Assembly: GCA_900095095.1 (NCBI GenBank)
Contig: FMBT01000290.1
Location: forward strand, 496,001-560,000
Length of the DNA: 64,000 bases
Origin: Fragilariopsis cylindrus CCMP1102
Taxonomy: Eukaryota; Bacillariophyta; Bacillariophyceae; Bacillariales; Bacillariaceae
Direction: 5' to 3'
A program made the position numbers and the translations under genes. The stretch's first letter is position 1; each line of letters begins with the position of its first letter. Shown one piece after another: positions 45,882-56,169 of this stretch. The notes beneath the pieces are model-generated. The model was not told where the DNA came from. It made no database searches and saw only the letters and a list, made by a program, of their open reading frames with translations.

Positions 45882-47639
45882 ATGAAGTCAATTACATTCT
45901 TGAAAACTGCAGCAACAACAACGACAATCATGTTTTCTATTGCAACACGAAGAGCTGCTGGTTTTGTTAACCGAAATGTTGTTTCTAAGACAGCAACACG
46001 ATCCTTTGGTGGAAATTCTATTAGACTGGCCAAGGAGGGACAAGCGGAAGTGATCCTAGTTGGTTGTGGTGCTCCTAATCGTGGTATGGGTTGGTATCAT
46101 GCAATTCAAATGCTTGAGGAAAAGTAAGTTTCTGATTCGTTCGTCTTTTCTTGTTCTTATTACAAAATGCAATTCGTTCGTACATCGTTGTGTAGCTCGT
46201 CGTTTGCTTTCGCTTTCGTTGTCGTGAAACCCAACGCAATACAGTAAAAGAAAATTAACTTCAAGGTTTCTAGTTGAGATTTTGCACGCTTTTCATTGCA
46301 TTGAAAGATATTATGCATAATATCTAGAGCTAAATTAGTTTCCAAGCATATATATTGCATTTTACATGTTATTATATCATCACGGTTGTAATAACTAACG
46401 ACAACTAAATTAAAAAAATCGACACATTATTTAATTTAATGTTATTTTATCAAATTAAATGTCTTGTCGTTGCATATTGATCTCTTTATCATCATATTTG
46501 ATTTTCAAATGGGGACAATCTTCCGCTACTCGTGTTCACATTCCCGTGTGCGACGCTTTTCGCTTTTTGTCTTGCATATCTCTGTCTTTAAATAACAAAA
46601 TCTAATCTGCTTTTTCCATTGTTTACTAATTAATTTTTTACACAGGTGTCCAAGTGCTTCTTTAGATTATGTCATCGAACCTTGGTTCTTAGGAGGTGGT
46701 GCCGATTCAGAGGCCGGAATTGAATTCGGAGAATGGAAAGATGAAGCTGAAGCGAAATACGGAACTACATTTACTAACTCCCTCGATGATCTACCACCAG
46801 CAGCAGCACCTCGTTTGGCATTAATTTCTGGACGTACTGCTGACAATCCACGTCTATTGAGTGAATCGATCAAAGCCGGTTCCAACTGTATCTATTTGGA
46901 AAAACCAGGTGCACCAACTGTTATCGAACTAGAGGCGATGAAAGCTGAAGCCGATGCTGCTAATGTTGAAGTTTTGATGGGATACAATAAGAATGTATGC
47001 AAGTACGTACGTAAGACACGTGAATTTGCCGAAACTGTTCCTGGATCACACGTAACATTCGTTTCAAACAACGCCTACGAGAACACACCTGAATCTCTCG
47101 GAGAATGCTTCGAACGTAACGCAGAGGGTATGTTAAAGAATATGGCAATCCATGAACTTGCATTGTTGGTTAGTTTTTATGATGTTTCCGTTGACAACAT
47201 CGCTTCAGTTACCGCCGATAAGGAATTTTCTTCTTTGCAAACACTTAAGGGACCAAGCGGTACTGACTTTACTGACTTTGATAAGATCAAATTCACCATC
47301 AAGACCAAGACCGGTAGTGAGGTTTCCGTTTCTGCCGATCGATGCGGTGGGTCCGATTCTTACGCAACTGTTGCAGATACAAGCGGAGAGGAAGTTTTCC
47401 GTTATTACATGCCTGATGAGGAAGACAAGGTCCACGTTAAGGAATTAGAGGCACAATACCCAACTGCAATGCCATATTTCTTTACTCAAGATCCTGATTA
47501 TATCACCGTTAAGGAACGAGTTGCGAAACATACTGTTGATGGAAAACCAGCAGAAGGAATTGCTGATATCCAAATTGCCATTGATACATTGAAGGTTGCC
47601 GAATACTTGACCCCCCTTCTTCGAGAACAACTTGAATAA
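45882..47639 (+). CDS. Gfo/Idh/MocA-type NAD(P)-dependent oxidoreductase, probably plastid
   Basis: Two exons, 45882-46123 and 46646-47639, joined inside a Lys codon (AA|G) across a 522-bp intron, give 411 aa. The N-terminal Rossmann fold starts AEVILVGCGAPNRGMGWYHA near residue 54. The family signature is YLEKPGAPT, followed by VLMGYNKNV; the Lys of EKPG is the usual catalytic lysine. The C-terminal alpha/beta domain completes the fold and length. These enzymes reduce or oxidise sugars, inositols or related compounds; the substrate cannot be read here. The first about 45 residues look like a targeting peptide with RRAAGF, close to the plastid ASAF motif, so plastid location is inferred. Confidence 0.85.
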
Positions 47640-47951
47640 ATAATATGTTACTAATAGCATAATCAAGAAATCATAATAATAATGTATTAGTTTGAAACAA
47701 CAAATTTAATGTTACAGTAATTATAGTAGAAAAATTAGATGTAATGCATTCGCGGCTCCCCCGTATTATAGAAAAGACGGAATAAGGGATTCAAAGGAGT
47801 TTATGTATGCGTCGTCCGATAAATACTCTCATCATCCACAACATGAGCCATTTTTTTCTCTGAAAACCTATATTCGATTCTCATTATTACTAGACATACA
47901 TTTTACCTGACAAAGAGGACAACATCACATTTATTTGATGTGATGTAATTT
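47640..47951. other. 3' intergenic region
   Basis: 312 bp between the oxidoreductase stop and the pseudogene. No feature was seen. Confidence 0.5.
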
Positions 47952-48536
47952 TTAGTCTCGAAACAATTTTATGGACGTTTCCGTTTCAACACGTCTCTTT
48001 CTTCTTTTCTTTTGATGACTGTAAATGAGCAAAATTCGACTGAAAAAAGCTATCGAGGCTGTTTTGTTATGATAACTCAGGTTGTTGTGAGGACTAGGAT
48101 CTTTGTCTCCCAATTCAGCATGACCAAATAGTACCGGTCCCTCGCGTAATAGAGACCTGTGGAATTCTTCTCCTTCTCTCACATAATATCGTTTATCGTA
48201 TATACGAATATTAGATTTATCGTACGCCCTGCCCTTTCCAAGATTCGAGGCCATAACGATAGGGGAATTAATTTATCGCCAAAGGTAACATTGCGTCCGG
48301 CATGATTGAATCTCAATGCACACTCTACGTTTGCAGGATAATCATCTTTTCTTGCGGCCACCAAGATTACAAATGCTACTGCGAGTTTTAAGAAGACTTT
48401 AACACAGCTTCACGTTCTTTCGGATCTTCCTTCATCCTTTCCATTACAGGAGTATCGTCGAGATTCAAAACTTGAAGTACCTTGGAGGGATACAATTCAT
48501 TGAGGGCTTGTATCTCTTTGAGAATAATCCATACTT
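47952..48536 (-). pseudogene. Decayed protein-coding gene fragment
   Basis: Three coding-looking stretches follow one another on the minus strand but in different frames: WIILKEIQALNELYPSKVLQ.. (about 48536-48400), ARKDDYPANVECALRFNHAGR..SLWPRILERAG (about 48364-48230), and AYDKSNIRIYDKRYYVREGE..LLREGPVLFGH (about 48220-48120). No splice sites convincingly join them. Phrases of the type NHAGR...LWPRILER occur in diatom predicted proteins of unknown function, to my recollection. I take this as a decayed copy of such a gene; an unrecognised multi-exon gene is possible. Confidence 0.45.
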
Positions 48537-48983
48537 TCTTCGGGTGGTAAAGTATATTGATGCGTAGCTTTTTCTTTTCTTTTCCTTCAATTCAAACTTG
48601 AGAAAATTAAAGTATAATACCGTACACAGAATTTTAAAAAGTATGGAATCATCGTGCTACAGTATGTACCGAATACTTTTTGTGACCAGCATCAAACATT
48701 CTGTGTGGGTTAGTAGATGATTTGTTGTTGAATCGCCACGATGATCTGTGATGTAATTCGGAGATTACACGGCCGTTCCAAGAACGAGATGAGCACACTC
48801 GATAGAGAAATTCACGAGTCACTAGTGAATGAACACCTAGGTTACGCTTGCACCAGCACTAATAGATCACTATGGGACGGTCTTTGATCCTAGTAGAATA
48901 TCTCTGTTGCTAGTCCTTGATTACAAACCTGAGCTATATAATAGAAAGATAAGATTCAATACTTGTTCTTCTATATTTTGTTC
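48537..48983. other. Intergenic region, nothing recognised
   Basis: 447 bp without a supported frame, RNA gene or repeat. Confidence 0.5.
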
Positions 48984-49991
48984 CTACCATAGTATTTCTA
49001 AATCAGGTTTGATGGATATATGAAGCATTTGTTGTGATTTTGTAGGTGGATCACTTTGTGGATCATCACTTTGATTTGGAGTTGGACTATTATTATATTG
49101 ATCAATCACATGTTGTGGTATATAATATAATAGTTCACTTTCTTCACCATGAGGATTGCCTACTCCACGTTGACATTGTCGATTACTATAGGAAACTTCT
49201 GCTTCCGTTAATAAATGATGGATACGAATTGTTGTGGATCCTCCCGTACTTGTACTTGTACTTGTAATACTATCCGAAGTAAATTGTTTTTGTTGTAATG
49301 AAAATCGATCCTCTTCATCCACTAAGAATTCAAGTGATTCACCAAATACCGGTTCAGTTGACCATACTGATAATGGACTTATTATACCATCCTCTTGCAT
49401 TGCACCAAAGTATAATCTATTACTATCATTATTATTATTACTACTACTACTACTACTACTACTATCATCGTCGTTGTTATGATTATTTTCGACAAGGGAG
49501 TAAATTACAACGTCCATATCAATAAGATCATCAATCTTCACGTCGTCGTCGTTATTATTGAAAGAGAGTTCCGTCTTCACCGTCAAATTTTCTTCTTCTC
49601 CCGATTTTTCTCCATATAGCAGCCACGTAGTAGTGGATTTATGGTGCCGACGTCTTCGTCCTTGTCGTCTTGTTGGTATACTACTACTTGAACGAAGATT
49701 TGTATTTGTATTGCAATAATAATCATTTCGAATGGTAGTAGCACGACGTTGATAACAAGAAGCGGCGGTGTGGTTGTCTTTGTAAGAAGTAGGACTTATG
49801 CTGATCGTTGTTGTCAAAAATGCGTCACATTGATTGAATAATAAGAATGTTGTGGAAAAGAATATTCCCATCTTTATGTATGTGAGCATTTGTATTTGTA
49901 TTTGTATTTGTATTATTAACTTCATCATCGTGTCCAGCATATTGTTGGAATTTTCTAGTCCTCGTCCTCGTTCTCGTAATGTCATTCTCAT
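48984..49991 (-). CDS. Plastid-targeted hypothetical protein
   Basis: A protein of up to 335 aa with no family I recognise. The first ATG is at 49991, but the true start may be one of several downstream Mets, because a signal-peptide-like segment (MGIFFSTTFLLFNQC) lies near residues 41-55. It ends in DAF-LTTT, resembling the plastid ASAF motif. After a Ser/Asn/Arg-rich linker, the likely globular part (from about 160) reads DVVIYSLVE, a Ser/Asn insert, then LYFGAMQEDGIISPLSVWST and LEFLVDEEDRFSL. It ends with an acidic, Pro/Ser-rich tail. The Ser and Asn runs come from trinucleotide repeats. Confidence 0.65.
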   Translation of the reverse strand: MRMTLRERGRGLENSNNMLDTMMKLIIQIQIQIQMLTYIKMGIFFSTTFLLFNQCDAFLTTTISISPTSYKDNHTAASCYQRRATTIRNDYYCNTNTNLRSSSSIPTRRQGRRRRHHKSTTTWLLYGEKSGEEENLTVKTELSFNNNDDDVKIDDLIDMDVVIYSLVENNHNNDDDSSSSSSSSNNNNDSNRLYFGAMQEDGIISPLSVWSTEPVFGESLEFLVDEEDRFSLQQKQFTSDSITSTSTSTGGSTTIRIHHLLTEAEVSYSNRQCQRGVGNPHGEESELLYYIPQHVIDQYNNSPTPNQSDDPQSDPPTKSQQMLHISIKPDLEILW

Positions 49992-50550
49992 CAATTTGAA
50001 TTTGTCCTACTATTGATGTTGTTTCCTCTATTATCTTCTACTTAGGTGTTCGGTAGCTGGGAACTCTCTTCTTTATAGCTTTTTCCTATTTTGAAAATCG
50101 TCTAGATCTCTTCGAATTTTCAATTTACTAGTACTTTTTTTGAACCGGGAATTAATGAAAATTTCTCAGTCGTGTATTAAACCATGTGAACGCAACATCT
50201 GGCGTTGATCGTGTGTGACATGTCGACTAGTTCGATTCATGATGCTGAGCACGCACACGCAACGTAAGCGAATACCTACGCAAGCTGCACAAAGATTTTT
50301 GTCAAATACGAGGACGGACAGCTGAGGCGACACGAGGAACAGAAATGCGTTGCTTACATTGATTGATTGTTTAACGAAGAGCAATCGACTGAGTAAGACT
50401 AGTCTCGTGTGCTGGCAACTATTACATCACTTAGTTACATTAATACTATCAATCAAGGTACAAGTAGACGGTAGCCACCAACCAACCCTCTCTGGTATAC
50501 AGTTTATAAAAAAAGATCCTTTACCCAAATCATCAAATTAAATTTTCACA
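49992..50550. promoter_or_regulatory. Divergent promoter region
   Basis: 559 bp between two head-to-head genes for predicted plastid proteins. No specific element was assigned; short frames near 50166-50541 lack support. Confidence 0.4.
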
Positions 50551-51428
50551 ATGAAGACAACTACTACAGCTACTACAATTCTATTGACGACGACGACAAC
50601 TGCAGTAGTGTCTGGCTTCTCTGTTCTTCCATCCTCTCCATCACAAATATCACAGATAAAAAATACAAGATACAATACTGAATTAAATGGACTATTTGAT
50701 GGAGTGAAAGATGCATTTTCACAACCACCCCAAACGATAGATGCAGAAAGACAAACACCCATTGATCGATGGATGGGATGGAGTGTGGTTACTGAAAATG
50801 AAATTCAAACCCCAATTGCACAACCCTCAGGTACGTGAAATGAAGAGATGTGTCACAAAAACAAGTGTTCAAAGTACTTGCCCTATCTTCCGATGAAATC
50901 ATAATTTGTATGACGACTCTGACTTTTATATATGTAATATTTTGCTCGCAATTCTACTTTCTCTAACTTCTTTATTTTATTTGAATCTAATTCTATTCTT
51001 AATTTTTGATCTTTTTTTGTCGACACACTAACAATACGAAATAAATACACACACCATCGATCATAGATTATGTGGATTCCATGGATGAAAAAAATTACGT
51101 GGGTGTGTCTTTATCCAAACCAATGGGGATTGTCTTTGAAGAAAATGATTCGGAATTTGGTGGAATTTTCGTACAATCCTTAACGGATGGTGGTATTGCT
51201 GCTACGAATGGATCAATCCAAGATGGTGATCAACTGGTAACCGTCGGAAATAAGAATGTGCATGGATTAGATTTCGATGATGCATTAGCGGCAATTATTG
51301 ATTCGGATGGTGAGAAAACTAATTTAACATTATTTCGTGGCACGGCCAAACAATTTTATGGTCCCACCGGTCCAAGTAAAGATTGGTTAACTACATTTGC
51401 TGAAAAGGGTGGCAAAACAGCTGACTGA
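50551..51428 (+). CDS. Plastid-targeted single PDZ-domain protein
   Basis: Two exons, 50551-50830 and 51067-51428, joined in phase 1 (G|AT gives Asp), make 213 aa. A signal peptide rich in Thr (LLTTTTTAVVSG) is followed by FSVLPSS, a good ASAF-like plastid entry motif. Residues about 100-185 form a PDZ domain: YVGVSLSKPMGIVFEEND, GGIFVQSLTDGGIAATNGSI, QDGDQLVTVGNKNVHGLDFDDALAAI. The helix usually seen in lumenal or protease PDZ domains is present, but no protease domain is. PDZ domains bind C-terminal peptides, so a scaffold or assembly role in the plastid is likely (inferred). The C-terminus is short and basic. Confidence 0.85.
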
Positions 51429-51860
51429 GTAGTAAGCTATAAAATAAAGTTTGATGTTCATGTACCGAAGCGGCGTCATCAGCATATTCTTAGAACAACG
51501 ATACTATAAAATAATTCTATAAACAAAGATAATTCTACTACCACGTAGGACTATGTAGGACTTAATACTTTTACCACTGTACACGCTAGTTACTATTTAT
51601 GTGCCAACTCTTTTTTAACGTTAAAATTGTATACTATATTGAGGTTGATATTGTCCAATTGGTTGATCTTAAAATATATGTAGAGAAAACCACTATATCT
51701 CTTCGATAAGAAACTCAAGCAGATTATTATGGATCCATATATCAAAAGTTTCTTGCTAACTTAACTTGACCTGGCTTGACTTGAACATATCATTAGCATC
51801 AGCAGTTTATGTAGATATCAATCGATATACAATCTGATGAACCTACTGTACAACTGCGTA
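51429..51860. other. Convergent 3' intergenic region
   Basis: 432 bp between two facing 3' ends. No gene was seen. Confidence 0.5.
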
Positions 51861-53756
51861 TTAGGTACCACTACCGTTGGTACATTGTAGTTTGGATGGT
51901 GCTGACATCCTACGTTTTGAGGATGACATCATCGTCATCGACGTTCCCAAATCACTACCGCCACTACCGCCTTCACCGAAACAGGGACAAACACCAAAAT
52001 ACTTCGAAATTTTCTTTATATGATGCTTTATGGTTGTTTTTCTTGTTATTCGACGGTTATTATGGCTATCCATATTGTGGTGGTCGTTTTCGTTTTCTCC
52101 ATTTGACAGATTTTTTATTGTGCTTAGTCGATTATTAGTTTTTGTTGTAGTTTTTGTTTCTGTAATAGCGTTGTTGATGTTGTAATTGAAGTTGTCTTGA
52201 TGATCTATAACGTAACCATCACTGATATGAAATAAAATCACACCAATCGCAATCGTTGTTATATCCCACGATAACAATGATGATGATGATGATGATGATG
52301 ATGATAAGTTTAGTATTGATTTATCAGCATTCGTATTTCTATCACTATTATTCTTTTGTTGTTGCAAAGAATCTGTATAATTTCGTAAATCAGATCCTAT
52401 TATAGGATGATTTAAATAGCATAAATAATTTTTATGCATCATCATCCCATGAAGTGATAATAAAGGAAAAGACGAAAAAGGACAAGTTGTAGTGGAGTTA
52501 GTACCAGCAGCAGCGGCTTGTTGCTGTTGTAGATTCGAAACAATTCTGTTGTTGTTGTTGTTGTTATCACCAGTATTTGTATCATCTCCAGGAATAATCA
52601 AAGCATTCGGTATTTCTCTCCATACACGCAATCGACCTTTCAACTTTGTACCGTTAATAGGAATATCAGTATTATGGTTGTTGTTGATGTTGTTGTTATT
52701 ATTACTCAAGTTGTTGTTGTTGTTGTAGTAGTGATCTCCATCAATCCATAGAATGCTTTCGGATGGGACGTCTAATCGATTTAGACCATCCCAAAGAGAT
52801 GTAGTTGGAATGACATTGACAACATCCTTTTCATTCCAATATTGAATCCGTTTTGCATATTTATTTCGTTTTGCGGCATTTTGAAGAAATAATGTTGTTG
52901 TTGTTGTTGTGCTATTATTTTTATCAACATCGTGTAGAATCTTATTGTCGTTGACACCAACATCAACCCTTTCTTCTCGTAGAATTAAATTTACTCGTTC
53001 AACAGAAGGAAACGCTAAAAACGTCATAACACGAACAACTAGTTGACGCCAATAATCATCCCTGCTACTAGTATTAGTACTATTAGAACCGCTGCGTGCT
53101 GTTCTTCTTGATGAATACACGACAACTGTATATGAAGAAGACTGACAGGAAGGATTAGATGGTGGTGCTGTACAATACGATCCTATTGATGATGACCTAT
53201 TTTGCTCTTTTTGAACATATGATCGTACGGAGTTCGGAAAACCAAAGGGAACGAGGTTTCTTCGCGTTGTATTGGTGTTTTCATCCTCGTCTTCATCATT
53301 ATCATCGTCGTCGTTGTCATTTCTGTTGTCGTCGATAGTTGTGATATTATTTCTGCTGTTCACGTGATATTCGCCACAGATGAATTGATTATTATTATTA
53401 TTGTTATTTGTTTTTGATTTTTTCTTTCTCAGACCATAATTATTATCATTTTTCTCCTCCTCCTCCTGATCAATCATTAATAACATCCGATGCCAAAGTC
53501 GGCTTTCTGTTATAAATCGATGAGAAGTCAAAGTCGAAGCGGAAGAATAGGAAGAAATAGGAGGTCCACCATTCTCAAAAAAGGAAGACGACGACGTTGT
53601 TGCAAATGAAATATGTCGTTCAATTGTTACAAATGCAATTAGTAAATTGATGATAAAAATGACAATGATCAACAGAAACCAAAATCTCGGTTGTTTCCAT
53701 AATTGACGACGTTTATATGCTTGTTGTTGATGATGATGATGATGTTGACGATGCAT
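51861..53756 (-). CDS. Type II membrane protein, exostosin/GT64-like glycosyltransferase
   Basis: A 631-aa single-exon protein. A His/Gln-rich cytosolic tail precedes one hydrophobic segment (FWFLLIIVIFIINLLIAF, about 26-43), giving a Golgi-type II topology. The lumenal part carries blocks resembling the C-terminal domain of exostosins (GT64), which add N-acetylhexosamine to glycans: ILWIDGDHY (in place of the usual DxD), RVWREIPNALIIPGDD, LLSLHGMMMHKNYLCYLNH, and WDITTIAIGVILFHISDG, where the family has an ED(I/M)AMN-like motif. Long Asn, Ser, Thr and Asp runs interrupt it. The standard DDD is replaced by DGDH, so activity is uncertain. Other GT families cannot be excluded. Confidence 0.68.
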   Translation of the reverse strand: MHRQHHHHHQQQAYKRRQLWKQPRFWFLLIIVIFIINLLIAFVTIERHISFATTSSSSFFENGGPPISSYSSASTLTSHRFITESRLWHRMLLMIDQEEEEKNDNNYGLRKKKSKTNNNNNNNQFICGEYHVNSRNNITTIDDNRNDNDDDDNDEDEDENTNTTRRNLVPFGFPNSVRSYVQKEQNRSSSIGSYCTAPPSNPSCQSSSYTVVVYSSRRTARSGSNSTNTSSRDDYWRQLVVRVMTFLAFPSVERVNLILREERVDVGVNDNKILHDVDKNNSTTTTTTLFLQNAAKRNKYAKRIQYWNEKDVVNVIPTTSLWDGLNRLDVPSESILWIDGDHYYNNNNNLSNNNNNINNNHNTDIPINGTKLKGRLRVWREIPNALIIPGDDTNTGDNNNNNNRIVSNLQQQQAAAAGTNSTTTCPFSSFPLLSLHGMMMHKNYLCYLNHPIIGSDLRNYTDSLQQQKNNSDRNTNADKSILNLSSSSSSSSSLLSWDITTIAIGVILFHISDGYVIDHQDNFNYNINNAITETKTTTKTNNRLSTIKNLSNGENENDHHNMDSHNNRRITRKTTIKHHIKKISKYFGVCPCFGEGGSGGSDLGTSMTMMSSSKRRMSAPSKLQCTNGSGT

Positions 53757-54571
53757 TGAATCTTTTAATATACACTGTATACAGTAACCCTTAACTTGTC
53801 ACATCATCGTCGCTTTTACGCTTTGTTATCATTTTATTATTTATATTCTTATTTTTAAATTTTTCTTCTTCTAAAAATATTACAGGACCCTCCTCAACGA
53901 AAATAAAAATTGAGCAAAATATCCCTTTTCTCTACTCCCCCGACGATGATCCTTGCTTGAAGTCAGATTATCAGCATACACACAACACAACACACACACA
54001 CACACAAAATTGGGCCATGTTGGCTGGTAATGAGATGACGATGAGATGGGACAGTACTGCTCAACGATCACATGCGATGATAACACACTATGTCACCAGG
54101 ACCATTATGTAAAATAATTTAGAAGAAGTTTCATCAGCATGAGAGATACGTGGTGTTTATAATATTTTAATACCTAGGGCCTACATTAAGTTTGTATTGT
54201 ATATATATATATATCCTTTTTTACTATCATATGAAGTTTTTAATAGCTTGTCGCTATGTCTATTTTAGCTAAGTTTCTTTAACCTTCAAGACAAAATTGG
54301 TAAAATGTAAAGAGGAATATTTAGCGTATATTTAATATTATTATTGTATAGAATGCATCGGAGCTCTTGTTTTAAGACGCAACAGGTTCGGTAGAAGAAC
54401 ATGGAGAGAATAACAAACACACGGCATCACATCATAAGATGAAAGCCAAGCAATAGGCATTTATTATTATTATCGTTATTATTATTATTACTACTGTTCG
54501 TCGTCGTCATCGTCGTCGTTATTATTATTGAAGTACTATGCATTTTTACGACTTTAGTACTATTATAGTTA
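53757..54571. other. Intergenic region with microsatellites
   Basis: 815 bp with no supported gene. It includes a CA-rich run near 53977-54006, a TA run near 54201 and ATT/CGT trinucleotide runs near 54460-54530. Confidence 0.5.
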
Positions 54572-55641
54572 TTATTTGTGTGAAGAAACGTATGCAGCAA
54601 GTTTATCATCTTTGACACCACTTTCTTCAATGAATTTTACAATAAGAGTTTGTGCCTTTTGTACTCTTTTAATAGCTTCGGCAGAAACAGTTTTTTCATT
54701 CATCAATGCATCACCACCTTCTAATAAATTTTCTAATGAACTAATCAATGTCGATGCCTTTTTTGAAGGCACGGCATAATTAAGGTGACGTTTTTTTTAA
54801 TTATTTGATCGTATGATTTATTGTGTTGTATTGTATTGTATTTGCATTTGTAAAATTGTTGGATAGCAATAACAATCGTGATCGTTTAACACAATGATAT
54901 AAGTACGTGTACAGGAAAATTTAGATAATAATAAAATATGTATTGATTATTCAAGGCACAAAACACAAAAACACAATCGAAATACATTTATATATATATA
55001 TATAAACTGACCTGTTTGATGTATCCAACTCTTGGATCGGCATCGGAATTATTCCTGACCGATTTCTTCACAAAATTCCTTGCGTATGTACTGTAAAAAT
55101 TAGGATCCTTATTAAATTGTTTTGCACCATCGAGGGCAAGTCCTACTGTATCTGGATTTTCTAACTTTGTAATCAATTTATCCAACGATGCTCCCAGGAC
55201 TTTTTCCATTATTTATTGGTATCAATAATAGTATATCATTTATATATAGACACAACAAGGGAGAAATAGATGTGAGTGTGATAAAATAAATGAATCGAAA
55301 TCTTCCATATTTATGATCGATCGTTGGCGAGAAGGATAGGGGGGGGGGGGGGGGAGGTTGAAGTTTTAGAAAAAACTTTTAACTTAAATTAACAACTTAC
55401 TAGCTATTTGTTGCATATCCATTAATTTTGGTTCATATTCACCCGCGAATGCAGGCAAAGCACCACCCATCATTACAGAAGTAGCCACAACAGTGTTAAG
55501 AACCTGACGACGATCCATGATGGCATCAAGTTGTGTCGCCGACGTCGACGTTGATGTTGTCGTACAGACTCGGGAAAACCCCTCACAAACATTACTACTT
55601 CCAAGGGCAATAGCAGCGATAACAACGTTAGAAAGCTTCAT
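54572..55641 (-). CDS. Thylakoid-lumen helical-bundle protein (PsbQ/Psb31-like candidate)
   Basis: Three exons, 55641-55401, 55199-55012 and 54757-54572, in frame, give 204 aa. Targeting is three-part: signal peptide (IAAIALGSSNVCEG), a plastid entry Phe (FSRV), and a twin-arginine signal DRRQVLNTVVATSVMMGG..AFAGE for the lumen. The mature part of about 135 aa is almost all helical: ASLDKLITKLENPD, NFYSTYARNFVKKSVRN, ASTLISSLENLLEGGDALM, VQKAQTLIVKFIEESG. Four helices in the lumen recall the PsbQ/Psb31 extrinsic proteins of photosystem II. The family match is by shape, not by a decisive motif. The exon 2 acceptor (GGAAAAAG) is weak; a second AG 9 nt further in is an alternative. Intron 1 contains a C16 run on the sense strand. 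Confidence 0.75.
55339..55354. repeat. G16 homopolymer
   Basis: Sixteen consecutive G (16 C on the sense strand of the host gene) inside intron 1 of the lumen-protein gene. Length may be affected by sequencing error. Confidence 0.85.
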
Positions 55642-56169
55642 GGTTGTTGAGTATTATTTCAAATGTCGTAGAGATATCCTTCTTTGTGGCTGCTTGTGTA
55701 TGCAGTGCAGGCTACGGCACTTGATACTTTGATGTCGAAAATTTCGAGTTGAAGATACGCATCGGCACAATTTGAATTCTCGTCATTAACAGATGTGCTG
55801 AAAGATTTCTACATAAGAATTGTTTTGAAGATGATAGTTTGAGTGCACTTTGACCCATAACCTGAATATAACCCTAACTATATATGTCGATATGTTATAA
55901 ATGATCCACGTCTGCGAAATGTATATATTCTGGTAGAAATATTATTTTTTGACACCACAAAACAAAAACATCACATCATCCCGGCAATGCTGCCGTACAA
56001 GCAGCCGTGCACCACAACAATAGATCAACAACAACACACAACAGATATGATTCGACGGAACAAAGATGTCGAAGAAAAGTACAAAGGAGGAGGAGGAAGA
56101 GGAAGAGGCAACCTAAATGCTCCAAGTATTGGCAATATAGAAGTTGATGTTCGTTGACAAGCGGCGACG
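55642..56169. other. Upstream region of the lumen-protein gene
   Basis: 528 bp between the lumen-protein gene (minus) and the ankyrin pseudogene (plus). No supported feature is seen in it. Confidence 0.45.
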
